Made by a program: the position numbers and the translations under genes | Assembly (NCBI GenBank): GCA_016859345.1 | Contig: CM029131.1 | Coordinates: 6,532,320-6,596,319 of the forward strand | Source: Istiophorus platypterus | Lineage: Eukaryota; Chordata; Actinopteri; Istiophoriformes; Istiophoridae | DNA: 64,000 nucleotides | Direction: 5' to 3' | Notes under the pieces: model-generated | Told to the model about the DNA's origin: nothing | Seen by the model: only the letters and a program-made list of their open reading frames with translations | Database searches by the model: none | Part shown: positions 39,100-49,610 of the stretch, in pieces | Numbering within the stretch: position 1 is the first letter of the stretch | Layout of the letters: each line of letters opens with the position of its first letter

Positions 39100-41060
39100 A
39101 GGTCTGTGGCGGTAGCCAAAAGTTGTGCTACATGCTAATCCACGTCATGCTCATCTCACTTCACGCCTTGCAACATTGAGGATACACAACCTGTGCTGGC
39201 GCTGAACGCTGACATTGGACGTAAATTCTGAGGTACAGAATCATCCAATATGGACGTAATTTTGTAATTTAGGATGCTCACCATATGTTTTCCTACGATA
39301 TCTAGAGAGGGGTCATGGGTTTGACTCTTTAAATATATAACCAAATATTCAATCAGTAAAACACACATGGAAAAAAAGCCCAATTGCCAGTGAAAGCAAA
39401 TATATTTTCCCGAAAACATACTTGACGAGGGTAATTTCTTAGTGAATGAATATATTCTAAGGAGACAGGGGTGAGCAATGTGGATCAGGCCGCCACAATT
39501 CACCCACTGGATTTTTGTCTGCACAGCTGTGGAAAGAAATCCAGTGTATCATCACAGCTGGAGGGAAAAATTTGTTGACAAACACAGAGTGTGGTGATTT
39601 TCATCTCTTCCACCGACGCCCCCCCCCCCCTCTGCCCCCGGCGTGAATCTTCCCCCTGTCTGCTCCTGTCTCCGTTGGTCCTGAGGATCCCACAAAAGCA
39701 AAACTAGAGCAAGCCGTTGTCCTGCTCTCTGCGTTGGCAGGGCCCTATCTGGGTCATGACAAATTTTTTCTCCTTCTGATGTCACCAAGGGGAAGAATAT
39801 ACTCGGACACATGAAAAAGACCCCCCAAAAAAAAAACGATGGTCCTTACTCATAATTCCAAGGTATGGGTGATAACATCAAATTTCACAATGCTCTGTAG
39901 TTGCTCAAATAGCCAAAACTTTCTCTGCTTACTCCTGCCGGAGGCAAGTTTTTACATATAACAGAGGTTGTTGGAATGAAACCCTAATTGTACTTGACAG
40001 AAAAAATAGATTTCTGTTTATATTTTGACAACTCATCTGTTTATTTTCACAGTTCTAAGTAACCACAAAAGTACAGTAAGAGGCCCTGCCTGCAGAGATA
40101 TTCTTCTGTAATTCACTGTGTCTCTGGTTTTACTGCTGTCATGAGACATATTAAAATGCAGTCCTCTCTTGGGGCCATAATAGCTGTTACCTAGGCATAA
40201 ATAAGGTTTGTTCTTTGGTTGCAAAAATAAAGAGCATAATGAGAGTCTCTGTGTTTTTACCACAAGACACAGAGCGTGTTTTCTGATGACGCACTCTTAC
40301 CTGTTTTACTGTGGCTTTGGAGACAAATAAGAAATGCACAACACAAGACTACCATACCCGAGACAAAGCTTTAAAGAGCAGAAAACAGCTCATACACTGC
40401 TCTCTGTGGGTCAGGACAGTTTCACTTCTTAAAGCACATGTACGAAAACCATGCATATAAATATTTTTAGACTTCTCCTTTCTGTTTGAATTATTACCCT
40501 TAATCTTTCTCTCTAACTTTGTGTATTCCTTATTTCTAAGACATTCCAAAATGACTCAGATGAGGTTTTTCTGATCTCATATCCAATATGTCATTTTTGA
40601 GTTTAAGGAACTAAAATCATGATCTTGAGTAAGATTACATTGTGGTTTAAAGAAACTAAGCTTGACTTTATAGGGAGATGGGACGCATAGTTTGGTAGTT
40701 TGGCCTCCTTATACAGTGATGCATCGGAAGTAAAAGCTTAAATGAAAAAAAACAAACAAACAAAATGTTTGGACGCATATTGTTTGCTTTTAGACATGGA
40801 GGCTAGAGACACATCAAGTTTTCCTGCTGTGTGTGTGACATTCATTCCAGGTCTTGTGCCTACTTAAGTGCTTTAATATGACTTACTGTTGGCAGGCCTC
40901 GCCGAACAGCACCAGGGTCCTTTGAGGAAACACGCCACGGTTGAGGACCAGCCTGGCACAGCAACCTCCCCGCCGTGCCCTCAATACATGGCTCCGACCC
41001 ACCCGGCAGCACTTCAAAGCACCTCTCTCTCACACACACGTGCATCTGACTCAGATAGCT
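39100..41060. other. No gene seen
   Basis: Unique sequence with a C12 homopolymer at about 39620-39631. A minus-strand donor-like word (CAG|GTAAGAGT, read from about 40310) ends a 60-base open frame with a hydrophobic segment, but its acceptor is poor and it was not accepted. Confidence 0.3.
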
Positions 41061-41065
41061 GGAGA

Positions 41066-41090
41066 GTGTGTGTGTGTGTGTGTGTGCGTG
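41066..41090. repeat. (GT)n microsatellite
   Basis: About 22 bases of GT repeat. Confidence 0.95.
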
Positions 41091-41099
41091 GTTTGGGGG

Positions 41100-43470
41100 A
41101 TAATGCTCATTGCTTGACTGAACGCATTAATCATTGTGTGCATGTGCACGGTGGTGAAGTATAACCCTATGTGAGCATGGATGAAAGCGTGTGCACAAAA
41201 GACGGCCAAACTTGTGATGTCTAAGGTGTTTGCCCATAGTTGTCGCCTCTCATCTTTGGACGTTAAGTATTCAACACAGAACCAAAATCAGTTTAACTAT
41301 CTTTAGAAATGAGAAGACAAAAGAAGAGAAGAGAGAAGTGAAAAGGTTTTTGTAAGCACGTTTGAGGCCTTTACTAAAGAGATGACAGAAAATTAAGAGG
41401 CAGAGAGAAATCTTGAAATACATGTATTAAATTAAATTCCCTGCTGGACATGGACTGGGGACGTTGAGGTTTATAGTCAATACCCAATGGATCAAAAGAT
41501 GATGATCTTATTTTGTACAAGTGGAATCTTCCTCGGGATTCCCAACTTTGTAATCACAAGAGGATTAAAAAAAATCCTGAAAGCTGTGAGAATGCTTCCT
41601 GAATTTATGATTCAGTGCTGTTTTTAGCTTAAAAAGTCAATTCTGTCATTTTGAACAGCAATGATCATATAAATATTCTCTGAGATCTTGGAGATCCTGA
41701 GAAAAATGCAGTCCTGCAAAGATATAAGAGTCCTAAGAGTCCTTTTTCAGGTCAAAGGAAAGAGTCTGGTATGAACAGTACAAGGCGAAGAATGGAAAAC
41801 AGAGACACGAGTAGATGAGAGGTGAGGATATGAGAAATGTAGACCTGGAGGGGACGGGGAGGTTGTCGGAGGGGATGTTGATGGGACCCTGGCACCGACG
41901 GGGTGGCGGGGGTCTGCAGGAGCGGCATGTTCACAGAGAGTTTCTCTGTGGCTCTTTATCTGTGGGCTGGCAGCACTTCAATGGAGGCCTTATCACCATA
42001 ATGGACACAGGGGAGAGGACACGACGAGAGAACACGCTCAGCACATAGCCGAGCGCACAAGGGGCAACTACATGCACGCAAAACGGATTTCGGTGTCGAA
42101 GATAACTCACACACATAAATGCATGTCGGGTCATCCCTCTTTTTTTACTCTCTTTTTTCTTCTCATCTTCTTTTGCAGGCCAAAACTTTTGTGTTTTTGC
42201 ATCTAGTTGACCTTCTTCTACATTATACAGTTCTACCAAGAATCATGGAGAACTGGAGGGGGATTTAGTAGTAAGATTTCACCCCACTGAACCTCATTGC
42301 ATAATATCCTTCGCTCTACAGCCATCTGGCTTTAGTGCCGACTGTCTTTAAGGCTCTTAAAAGTGTGTACATTAAACCTCGAGAGCTGGTGTCGACAGTC
42401 GGAAGAGTAACTTTAGATAGAACTTCCTCTTAGCTGGACTTTTGATGAGACAGTGACTTGCTCTGGGGGTTAACAGACCTTGAATGGATGAAAACAGACA
42501 TTGTGACTCAGTGGATGAAGGCAAAGGCATAAAAAATCTGTTCTGTAAAACAAACAGGAAATGAGTAAAACAATCAAGAAAAGATTGATTAAATGAGGAG
42601 TATTGTTTGTGAAAGAGTGGTTGAAAAAAAGCGGGATCGGAGACATCTTGAAGTTGAGATGAGGACGAAATGTGAGGACAAAGACCCGGAAGAAGGTGAT
42701 CGAGATGGAGCATGAGAGCTGACAGGGGCCAAAAATAATGTGACACAAGAAGGAAGTGAGTAGATGAAGAAGGGTCTGGCCAACATAAACTGTTATGCTC
42801 CAGTCCCATTAAAACACCAGCATAAGTCTATGTGATGGCCTGGCAGTGTACAAGAAGAGTGTACAACACGCGTAAGCCTTTGTAAACAACTGAAAAAGAG
42901 AGGATATATGAATTGAATTGACGTATTTAATAACATGCTGTTTTATCTTATGGAATAAATCAGAGAAGGAGAAATGGTTCCCTTATGGACTAGAGCCCAG
43001 AGGCTTTTGAATGTTTACACCAGCTGGGAACATCTGAATATGAATCCTAGCGTCCTCGCCTTTGAAATGACTCCAGGCCTGTGGTGTGAAAAAACAACAC
43101 GGGGCTTTTGCTTGCGTGGTGAAATAAGGGTTAAGAAGTGTGCGGCTTCACCGAGTCATCCTCAAAAGCTCGTGAGGATGCGGAGAGAAGCGCAGCCCAG
43201 GAGCCACCCAGGCAGCGGTTGTTTACCCCCGTGGCAAACAAATCCCCCCATCTGGATGCTGGTGGTCAGTGAGGATGGAGCAGGGGAGGAAGACAACAGA
43301 CAACACGAGAGGGTGAGGGTGAGGGTGAACATCGTGTCCATGTGTTTTCCAGGAAAAGCTGGCTGCGTTCAGTTTTACGTCTACAGTAAAAAGAGGACAC
43401 TGACATTCTCATTGTTTGCCAGTCTCTAAAAGGGAAATAACTGAAACAACATTGATTCATATGGCTTTTT
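41100..43470. other. No gene seen
   Basis: Unique sequence, with a short (GAGGGT)3 repeat at 43311-43327. Frames at 42372-42809 (minus) and 42974-43429 (plus) are open but lack acceptor/donor pairs and recognisable domains. Confidence 0.3.
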
Positions 43471-43479
43471 TATGATCTA

Positions 43480-43575
43480 CAACCTCTATGGTTATGGTTT
43501 GGTTGTGTTTAGGCAAATAAAACTTGTGGCTAAAAGAAAACATTGACTTTCAGAAGGCGAGTGGTTTCCTTTCAG
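43480..43575. repeat. Decayed GGTTAGG-type fish repeat, copy 2
   Basis: GGTTATGGTTTGGTTGTGTT followed by TAGGCAAATAAAACTTGTGG and CTAAAAGAAAACATTGAC matches in order the fish repeat reading GGTTAGGTTTAGGCACAAAA and CCACTTGGTTAGG. Confidence 0.6.
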
Positions 43576-43579
43576 CTTA

Positions 43580-44885
43580 GATGTTCACGCCATCCACCCT
43601 TGGCCACATCCCCTCTAAGAGCTATCTCAGTGGTATGGCAACATCACGCCATCGTCCCCGACAGAACCAGGATTGGTTTGCATGTGAAGCTAAAGGTCCT
43701 CGTCAGGTAAATGCGCACACGTCTTTTTTAGGCCTTTTTAATATATGATCTGTCACAAAATAGGACCGGGCGATTCCACAGAACTCTGGATTAGGCTTAA
43801 TGACATGGTTTTATTACATAAACAGCATTCAAAGGAAGAAGAGGGTTTGTTCGCACACTGTAATTTGCAACTTTTCGACCCACGTACCAGATCTTTACTC
43901 GGCAAACATCCATATGAACAAAACGCAGGCTCTGCAGACTAAAAATGACAGCTTCACCTACAATTAGGGGATCACACAAAACAAAATTACACACCTGTGA
44001 CTACTACTACTTCCCACACTGTCATTGGATATAAATTGTGTGCTGCGGACCTGTCCAGGGATACTTGGCTGAAACATCAGTGCTGTTTTTTTGGGGGAGG
44101 GGGTGATAATCTTAACTCCAGTGACACACTTTTATTTTGAAAGTTGTGGTCTATCACTATGTCACAACCAATTATTAAATGACCAGTAGAGGAAAACTGG
44201 GTATGGGTACTGTGTCAAATGCTCATTGTGCCATACAGCTGTTAAGATATTGGGTTAGCATGAAAAATCTGAGTTCCTGTAAAGTCACCCACATCAGTTT
44301 GACGTATTCTTATTTCCCAGAGGACACTTTGACAAATAATAACAGGCTGCGAATTGCTGGGTTCCAAACTCTGGCCATTTTCCAAACCCTAATAGAAACA
44401 AAAAGAGGTCAAGGGCTTTCAGTTGTGGTCTATTCCTTTTCTTGAGACATAGCCGTTCTCATCCTTGTTTATCCTAGCAATAACTTGGCCACAGCTTCAG
44501 CCCTTCAGTCCAAAAGACACTCGACAGCACAAATTTTTTTTGTGACGTTAGCCTTTCCGATTTGACGTTGGTTGACGGCGAGACAAAATCTCCTGAGGTC
44601 TGTCCAGAAGTGATGTGATTGGTCAATCGCTCGAGTTTCCTAATAATGAGGAGGGGATGTCCCCTTTCGAAGAGCAGTGATACTAATGAGGTAAAATTCC
44701 ATCGGAAAGCTCCTGAACATGACTCAGAGTTGTACTCTGAGTGATAACATCTTGGGATAGATGGGAAGAGATTTCCCCAAGATCAATCCTAGTTCAGCCT
44801 GTTTCACCATGACTCATTGGCTGTATCAGAACTAAATAACAAAGTGATATTCCCAGCCCCTTTCCCAGTTAGAATCTATATTAGT
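43580..44885. other. No gene seen
   Basis: Unique sequence; nothing recognised. Confidence 0.3.
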
Positions 44886-45200
44886 TTCAGAGGAATAAGT
44901 CCTTCTTTTTCCATGTTTTTGCCCATGATTTGAAATCTTGGCACAGACTTCATTTTTCCACTCTTGCAATCTCTTTTCATTAAGCCAATGTCTCTCAGAA
45001 GGAAAGAGCATATTTCATTGCCAGAGTACACTAATCTGTGTCAAATATGAAAGGGGACAAAGGCAAAGCGCTGTTGCCGGCTTCGACGGCGATCGGAGCC
45101 GTGCGAATTTAGTTGTTTCGCTTTGATCCCACTTGAATGTAAATAAAAGAGAGACGGAGGTCAACAATTTGCCTGAGAAAGATTTCCTGACATTGCAATT
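44886..45200. other. Complex unique island upstream of the promoter
   Basis: Repeat-free sequence that rises in CpG toward 45080-45120 (GGCTTCGACGGCGATCGGAG). It lies about 300-500 bases upstream of the CCAAT cluster, so it could be a proximal enhancer. There are no exon signals. Confidence 0.25.
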
Positions 45201-45359
45201 AAAAAAAGCACAAAATCACTTATTTGTGTTTCTGCAGCTTTTTTTTTTACGGCATTCTTGGTCTGTACATGCAAGGATTTAATGCATAGGCCTAATAAGA
45301 GTATTAGAATTACATGGGGCCTTATGAACAACAATAATAATGATAATAATATTTAGGGG

Positions 45360-45500
45360 CGCGTATAATTGCGTAAATCCTGCGTAGTTGCTGATTGGCC
45401 ATTTCGTTGTCAATGGTGACATTGGCCGAAGCTGATTGGTCAGTTGGGTAACGCGGTATTTTAACGTTATAAACAAAGATGGCGGAATTCAGGTGAGACC
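45360..45500 (+). promoter_or_regulatory. Promoter-like region: three inverted CCAAT boxes and a YY1-type element
   Basis: ATTGG occurs at 45394, 45421 and 45435; the last two are 14 bases apart and sit in CGAAGCTGATTGGTCAG, a near-ideal NF-Y site. TTATAAA is at 45467 and AAAGATGGCGGA at 45475-45487 matches the YY1 element that lies at or just after the start site of many CpG-type housekeeping promoters. The arrangement, with NF-Y sites 40-85 bases upstream of the YY1 element, is typical of a vertebrate promoter driving transcription to the right. CpG density is moderate. Inference: the transcription start is close to 45470-45480. Confidence 0.55.
45479..45492 (+). CDS. Possible alternative first coding exon, 14 nt
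   Basis: ATGGCGGAATTCAG in strong Kozak context (AAAG before ATGG) is followed at once by GTGAGA, a good splice donor. The frame would give Met-Ala-Glu-Phe and leave two bases of a split codon. This phase fits the exon-like segment at 59693 but not the one at 49568. The same ATGGCGG bases are also the core of the YY1 element, so the ATG may have no coding role. Confidence 0.2.
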
Positions 45501-45694
45501 GAAGCGGCGCCCAAAAAGCGAAAGCCTCTAAAAGATAGAAAGAACGAGAGTCAGTATTAATAAAATACCCCAAACTGATCGTTTTTCTTTCTTTTCTTTG
45601 TTTCTTTTTAAAGAAAGGCTGAAAAAACGGCGGAGCGACGGGCAGCTAACCCCCAAAAAACCCCGGGGCGGCTAGTGCTAACATTAATGTTAGC

Positions 45695-45809
45695 ATGCTG
45701 CCTCAAGAGGGAGGCATTAGCCAAGAGGGCGTCGAGCGGACGTCTCCGAGGACAAGACCCTGGGATATTCCGCCGATATTCGACTTAACTGACATGGACA
45801 CGTCAAAGG
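45695..45809 (+). CDS. Candidate first coding exon of an unidentified gene
   Basis: ATG at 45695 is the first Met after an in-frame TAA at 45647 and opens 38 codons ending one base before a GTAGGT donor at 45810, so the exon leaves in phase 1. The peptide is acidic toward its end and contains PWDIPPIFDLTDMDTSK. It lies about 220 bases downstream of the YY1 element, within a sensible leader distance. An out-of-frame ATG at 45687 precedes it and its frame stops inside the exon, so translation might be weakly controlled by that upstream frame. I do not recognise the protein family. Alternatives: the donor is not used and this is untranslated leader. Confidence 0.38.
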
Positions 45810-46030
45810 GTAGGTCGTGTTCAACTATAACGCTTTTTCTATCGTGGCTTTAATAAGGAGAGGGATGCGTGTGTTGCGTGAAAGGTGTGTTTTTATGTAG
45901 AACCGGATCCCCGCGCTTGCAGGTTCGTTGCACCCAGGCTCGTTTCGGCAGTGAATGCTTGGTGGTTCCGTGGAGCAATAAGGGCCAATAGACTTAACAG
46001 ACCCAGGGGCCCGTGGCTGGAGTGCAGTAA

Positions 46031-46031
<1 letters not shown>

Positions 46032-46079
<48 letters not shown>
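46032..46079. repeat. (TG)n microsatellite
   Basis: 48 bases of TG repeat. Frames of Val-Cys here are artefacts. Confidence 0.98.
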
Positions 46080-46083
<4 letters not shown>

Positions 46084-46217
46084 CGACCCATACTCCCATG
46101 CAGGTCCCCTGCCTGTCAAAGCAGCAGTCCTGTGGTGTGTCTCACTGATCTTGTTATCTCACGTCTCTCTCATCTGGCTATTGTATTTCCAACCTTCCCT
46201 GCTTTATCTAATCTGCC

Positions 46218-46265
46218 CTCTCTCTCTCTCTCTCTCTCTTTACCTCTCTCTCTGTCTCTGTCTCT
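46218..46265. repeat. (CT)n microsatellite ending next to an acceptor-like CACCCACAG
   Basis: About 48 bases of CT repeat with a few breaks, followed by TCTCACCCACAG. The tract makes a textbook polypyrimidine tract, but the sequence after it has stops within a few codons in two of three frames. Confidence 0.95.
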
Positions 46266-48680
46266 CACCCACAGGACCCTTGGGTTATTAGTTTGATGTG
46301 CTTAATCTTGTGGGTCTTTCATTCCCGTACATAGATACACACGAAGGAGCATTAAGGCTGATTTTAAGATGGAAAAACAAGCTCGGGTGTATTTAAAGAT
46401 TACTGCAACATTAAAGCTAAACATATGTTTTCTGTTTTTGTTCATGTCAGGTTTGCCATATATGGCTGCCTCTGCAGACACTGACTGTAAAACTGTAGCT
46501 CTTCCTCTTTGGCTCTTCCTCTTTCTATGCCATTCTCATTTTTGTTATTTCTACCCCCCCACACACCAATTCAATGTATGTCATCTGGCTGAACAGTCAA
46601 CGACCTTACATCAGCTATTCACCGTGGGTGTGATGTTTGTATACTTGTGTGTAAGGGTGACTCTAAGGTTGTTCAGGCCTGTGGCTGATACATACTCTCT
46701 TTTTCTTTACATATCTCAAACTGCATACATCGCATATGGCTCTACTCCTGTGAGAGTGTACGGCCGTGTATATCTGTGTGTGAGGAGCCTTGAGGCCATT
46801 GCCACCAAGTGTCTGACCTCTGACCACTTGTGAGGACAATTTCCCTCTTTGAGTTGAATAAAGCGCAGCAAGTAAACCCATCTTACACCCTGAGCCCCGA
46901 GATAATTTCACCTAATCAAGTCAAATCCATATTTAATTATTTAATATCAAGCAAGGTATTGCCTCAGCAGCTGCCAAAACATTGGTTTTTCTCCACAGCA
47001 TTCAGCCTGTTGAGTTAACGATCAACGCCGGTCCACCTTAAGAGATTTTTGGCCTGCAGTTTCTCATGATGGCCTGTTGGTGTCACTGTTGCACCAGGAA
47101 AAAATCCTCTCTATACAGACTCTAGCGCCAAGAGGAGGTTCTTGTTTTTAAGGTGGCTCATGAAGGTTGAAGAGGTTCACCTGAGTAAGAAAACTTGCAG
47201 TGCTGACTAAGTATCCACATAGAAAGAGCACACAGTGTGTATTATTGTGCATTTTTGAAGAATACATAACTGTATTCCCAGTTTTTGATCAGTTATCCTG
47301 CCTGTATCATTGTATTACCTCCATGCATAACTGCTTGTTTTCAGTCCTGTGTGTGTTCATGTCCTCCACCGCCTGCTAGCGCCAGTGCTGGCTGTGTCTT
47401 GGTGCGGCATGTGGCGGCTGACACAAAGAAAGCAGCTTACGGCTCCTGGTCCCTGCTTGGTCCAGGCTGGGCCGGGTGGCGAGCGCCTGGGGGCCTCCCG
47501 GACTGCCACCAACAGGGCTTTATCGGCCCTGAGGATTACTGCGATTTAGTCCGGGTCTGGGCCTGCCTGCAGCCACACACACGGGCACTCTCACGCACAT
47601 ATACATGCATGGTATATTAAAAAAAAGAGGCTCAGAAATTGAAGGTAGTTGATTGTTGGTAAGGTATAAAACATGTGGAGAACAACATAAAAAACAACAT
47701 GAATGTAAAAGATGCCATTGCTTTACTCTGGACTGCCATTGTATCTCCAAATATGTATATACTTATGTGTGTAAGTTAGGGTGTGTTCACCATGCAAAGT
47801 TGCTAGAGCAAAGGTTGGCTGGTGGGCTCTGTGTGGACTAAGAGAAAGCAAAACAGCAACAGTTACTAGGGTCCTCTGTGTGTATATAGATGCTTGTGTG
47901 TGTATGCCAGTGTGGCAAAGAAGGTGAAGAGTGGCCGGCATTAGAGGTCAAGGCATTGCTGGGTTTGTAACGTCAGGTCAGCAGGAGAACATCGGACAGT
48001 TCTTCTTTTTGTCTTCTCTGTATGTTTTTGTTCATCCCTCCTAAAGGCTCAAACTCTTACAGTGGTTACATCATAGCTTGTGGTGTTCAGTGACTGAAAG
48101 GAAAAATCCACTCTTCAATATTTTCCCACTTTCCCACCAATCTGTGATATACTTTGCATTTCAAGACACATTTTGTGATTGTTACAGTGTTTTTCCATCA
48201 ACCGGTCTTATATATTTCCCTGCTCTCAACATAATTTTTCCTGATGTCAAATTTGTTTTAAGTGGATGATTCTCTGCTGTAGTTTCACCGTGAATACTGT
48301 ATATGAATGAGACATCAGGTTTTCAGTTGGCCAGGTATCCATGGTAATAAGGAAAATATACAAACAACAGAACAACAAAATTCAATATCATTTACTAGTA
48401 ATTTTTTCTCCCAATAAAGTAATATTGATTTTTTTTTCTTTTTTCTTTCAGCTACTTTTTTCTTGGCTATGGGAAAACTCAAATGCTTCTGCAGCTGGAA
48501 GCTTCTCTTGCATCTCTGGCATCAGTTAGAGGTGCTGCCTCTTGCAAATGAAAAACACTAGACCAAAGAGAAGTGGCCATAAAGCCAAGTATATCTTATG
48601 ATCTTGATTTTATTTTTTAGCTGTTTTTTTGTTTGTTTGTTTTTCAATTCCAGATTATAAATTTTCCAATGTGACAAGTC

Positions 48681-48960
48681 TTTAAAGGGATACTCCGTTG
48701 ACTTAGAATTGCACCTCTATAAATTTTGGGGGATTTTATAAGAGAGAGATTTAAAAATAACAACTATGAGCCATGCTTTTGGCTATAAATGCTACTATTA
48801 ACATGCTAACATGCTTAAAATGGAGTTCCAGATCTAACATGTCCATGTTAAGCTACAGTAGGCAAGTTCTTGAAATCATGCTACTGCTAGCATAGGAAGT
48901 CTTGATGCGAGAGGAGTAGTAGACTAGTAGGGCATTCATCTATTGATTGACAGACATGAC
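48681..48960. repeat. Probable dispersed fish repeat (TTTAAAGGGATACTCCG start)
   Basis: The opening TTTAAAGGGATACTCCGTTG resembles the beginnings of several abundant fish repeats that start TTAAAGGGATA, and the interior has repeated ATGCTAACATGCT-type words (48795-48815, 48885). The exact family and right-hand end are not clear to me. Confidence 0.4.
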
Positions 48961-49567
48961 CCCCCCCCCGCCCAAGTCTTTAGCCTTCTCTGGTTGGTTT
49001 GGAGTCTGAGGCTCACTCACAAAACTTTAGTAGGGAATATCTCTGCATTGCTGCCAGGCTGCTAAATAAGTCTGGGTCACTGAAGGCTTTGGCAGCATCT
49101 CACCATATTAAGATGGAGGAACGTATTTCCACAAAGAATATTAGAGATGAGTTAAATACTGTAGCTTTAAGCAAAATCATTCTAGTTTTGCGTTTTATTA
49201 TGATAACATGTCCTTTGCTGAGGTTGATGGGAATGTCAGTAGTTTTGCAGGTATCTATAGAGCCGTGCCAATAGCATGGCTAAAAATGGTTAAAATTGAT
49301 GCAGCAGAAACAAGTCAAACATATCAAAACACTGGATCGTACATTAACTGTTATGCAACTCCAGTCTTTTGTAAGACCCTTGCTGCTTGGTAAACACTCA
49401 AGAATAAGCTCTGTGAAGAAGACATACAACTGTTCACTGGTTTTGCAGTGATCTAGGTAGAACTGTAAACTGACTTGAAAGTGAAATGAGAGGACTGACC
49501 GTTTAAATAACATTTTTTTGCACTATCATGAAGGATCAAATATACATATTTTTTCTATTTCTTCCAG

Positions 49568-49610
49568 CGACTCAGTCCAACTTGTCAGAGACCCGATGGT
49601 TTCTCTCCAA
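49568..49610 (+). CDS. Candidate exon 2 of the unidentified gene, 43 nt
   Basis: A pyrimidine tract TTTTTCTATTTCTTCCAG gives a strong acceptor at 49567. Entering in phase 1 from the exon at 45695-45809, the frame is open for the whole 43 bases and leaves before GTGAAC (49611) in phase 2, which is the entry phase of the exon-like segment at 59693. The encoded piece is ATQSNLSETRWFLS. The donor CCAA|GTGAAC is only moderate, and a stop follows at once if the donor is not used. No domain recognised. Confidence 0.25.

Larger units (their letters stand above)
45810..49567 (+). other. Putative intron 1 with microsatellites
   Basis: Under the gene model this would be an intron of about 3.8 kb. It contains (TG)n, (CT)n, a GC-richer interval at 47340-47580, an RFX-type X-box word at 48334 and a dispersed repeat from 48681. 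Acceptor-like words at 46275, 46456, 47356 and 48451 exist but are not backed by a donor in a consistent open frame. Confidence 0.3.

Noticed and set aside
40309..40370. Minus-strand 60-base frame with donor CAG|GTAAGAGT and a hydrophobic stretch
   Set aside because: Acceptor is poor and no partner exon was found.
46456..46515. Acceptor TTCATGTCAG with phase-1 reading GLPYMAASADTD
   Set aside because: Only a weak GT donor (GACT|GTAAAA) and the frame continues as a hydrophobic, low-complexity run.
46369..46833. 154-codon open frame with hydrophobic runs
   Set aside because: Pyrimidine-rich AT sequence; no leader, splice or domain evidence.
48451..48555. Strong acceptor (TTTTTTCTTTCAG) with an open phase-1 frame ending in a stop
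   Set aside because: Could be a last exon, but the peptide is Leu/Cys/Trp-rich and unlike any domain I know, there is no poly(A) signal close by that I trust, and it would make a protein of about 75 residues only.
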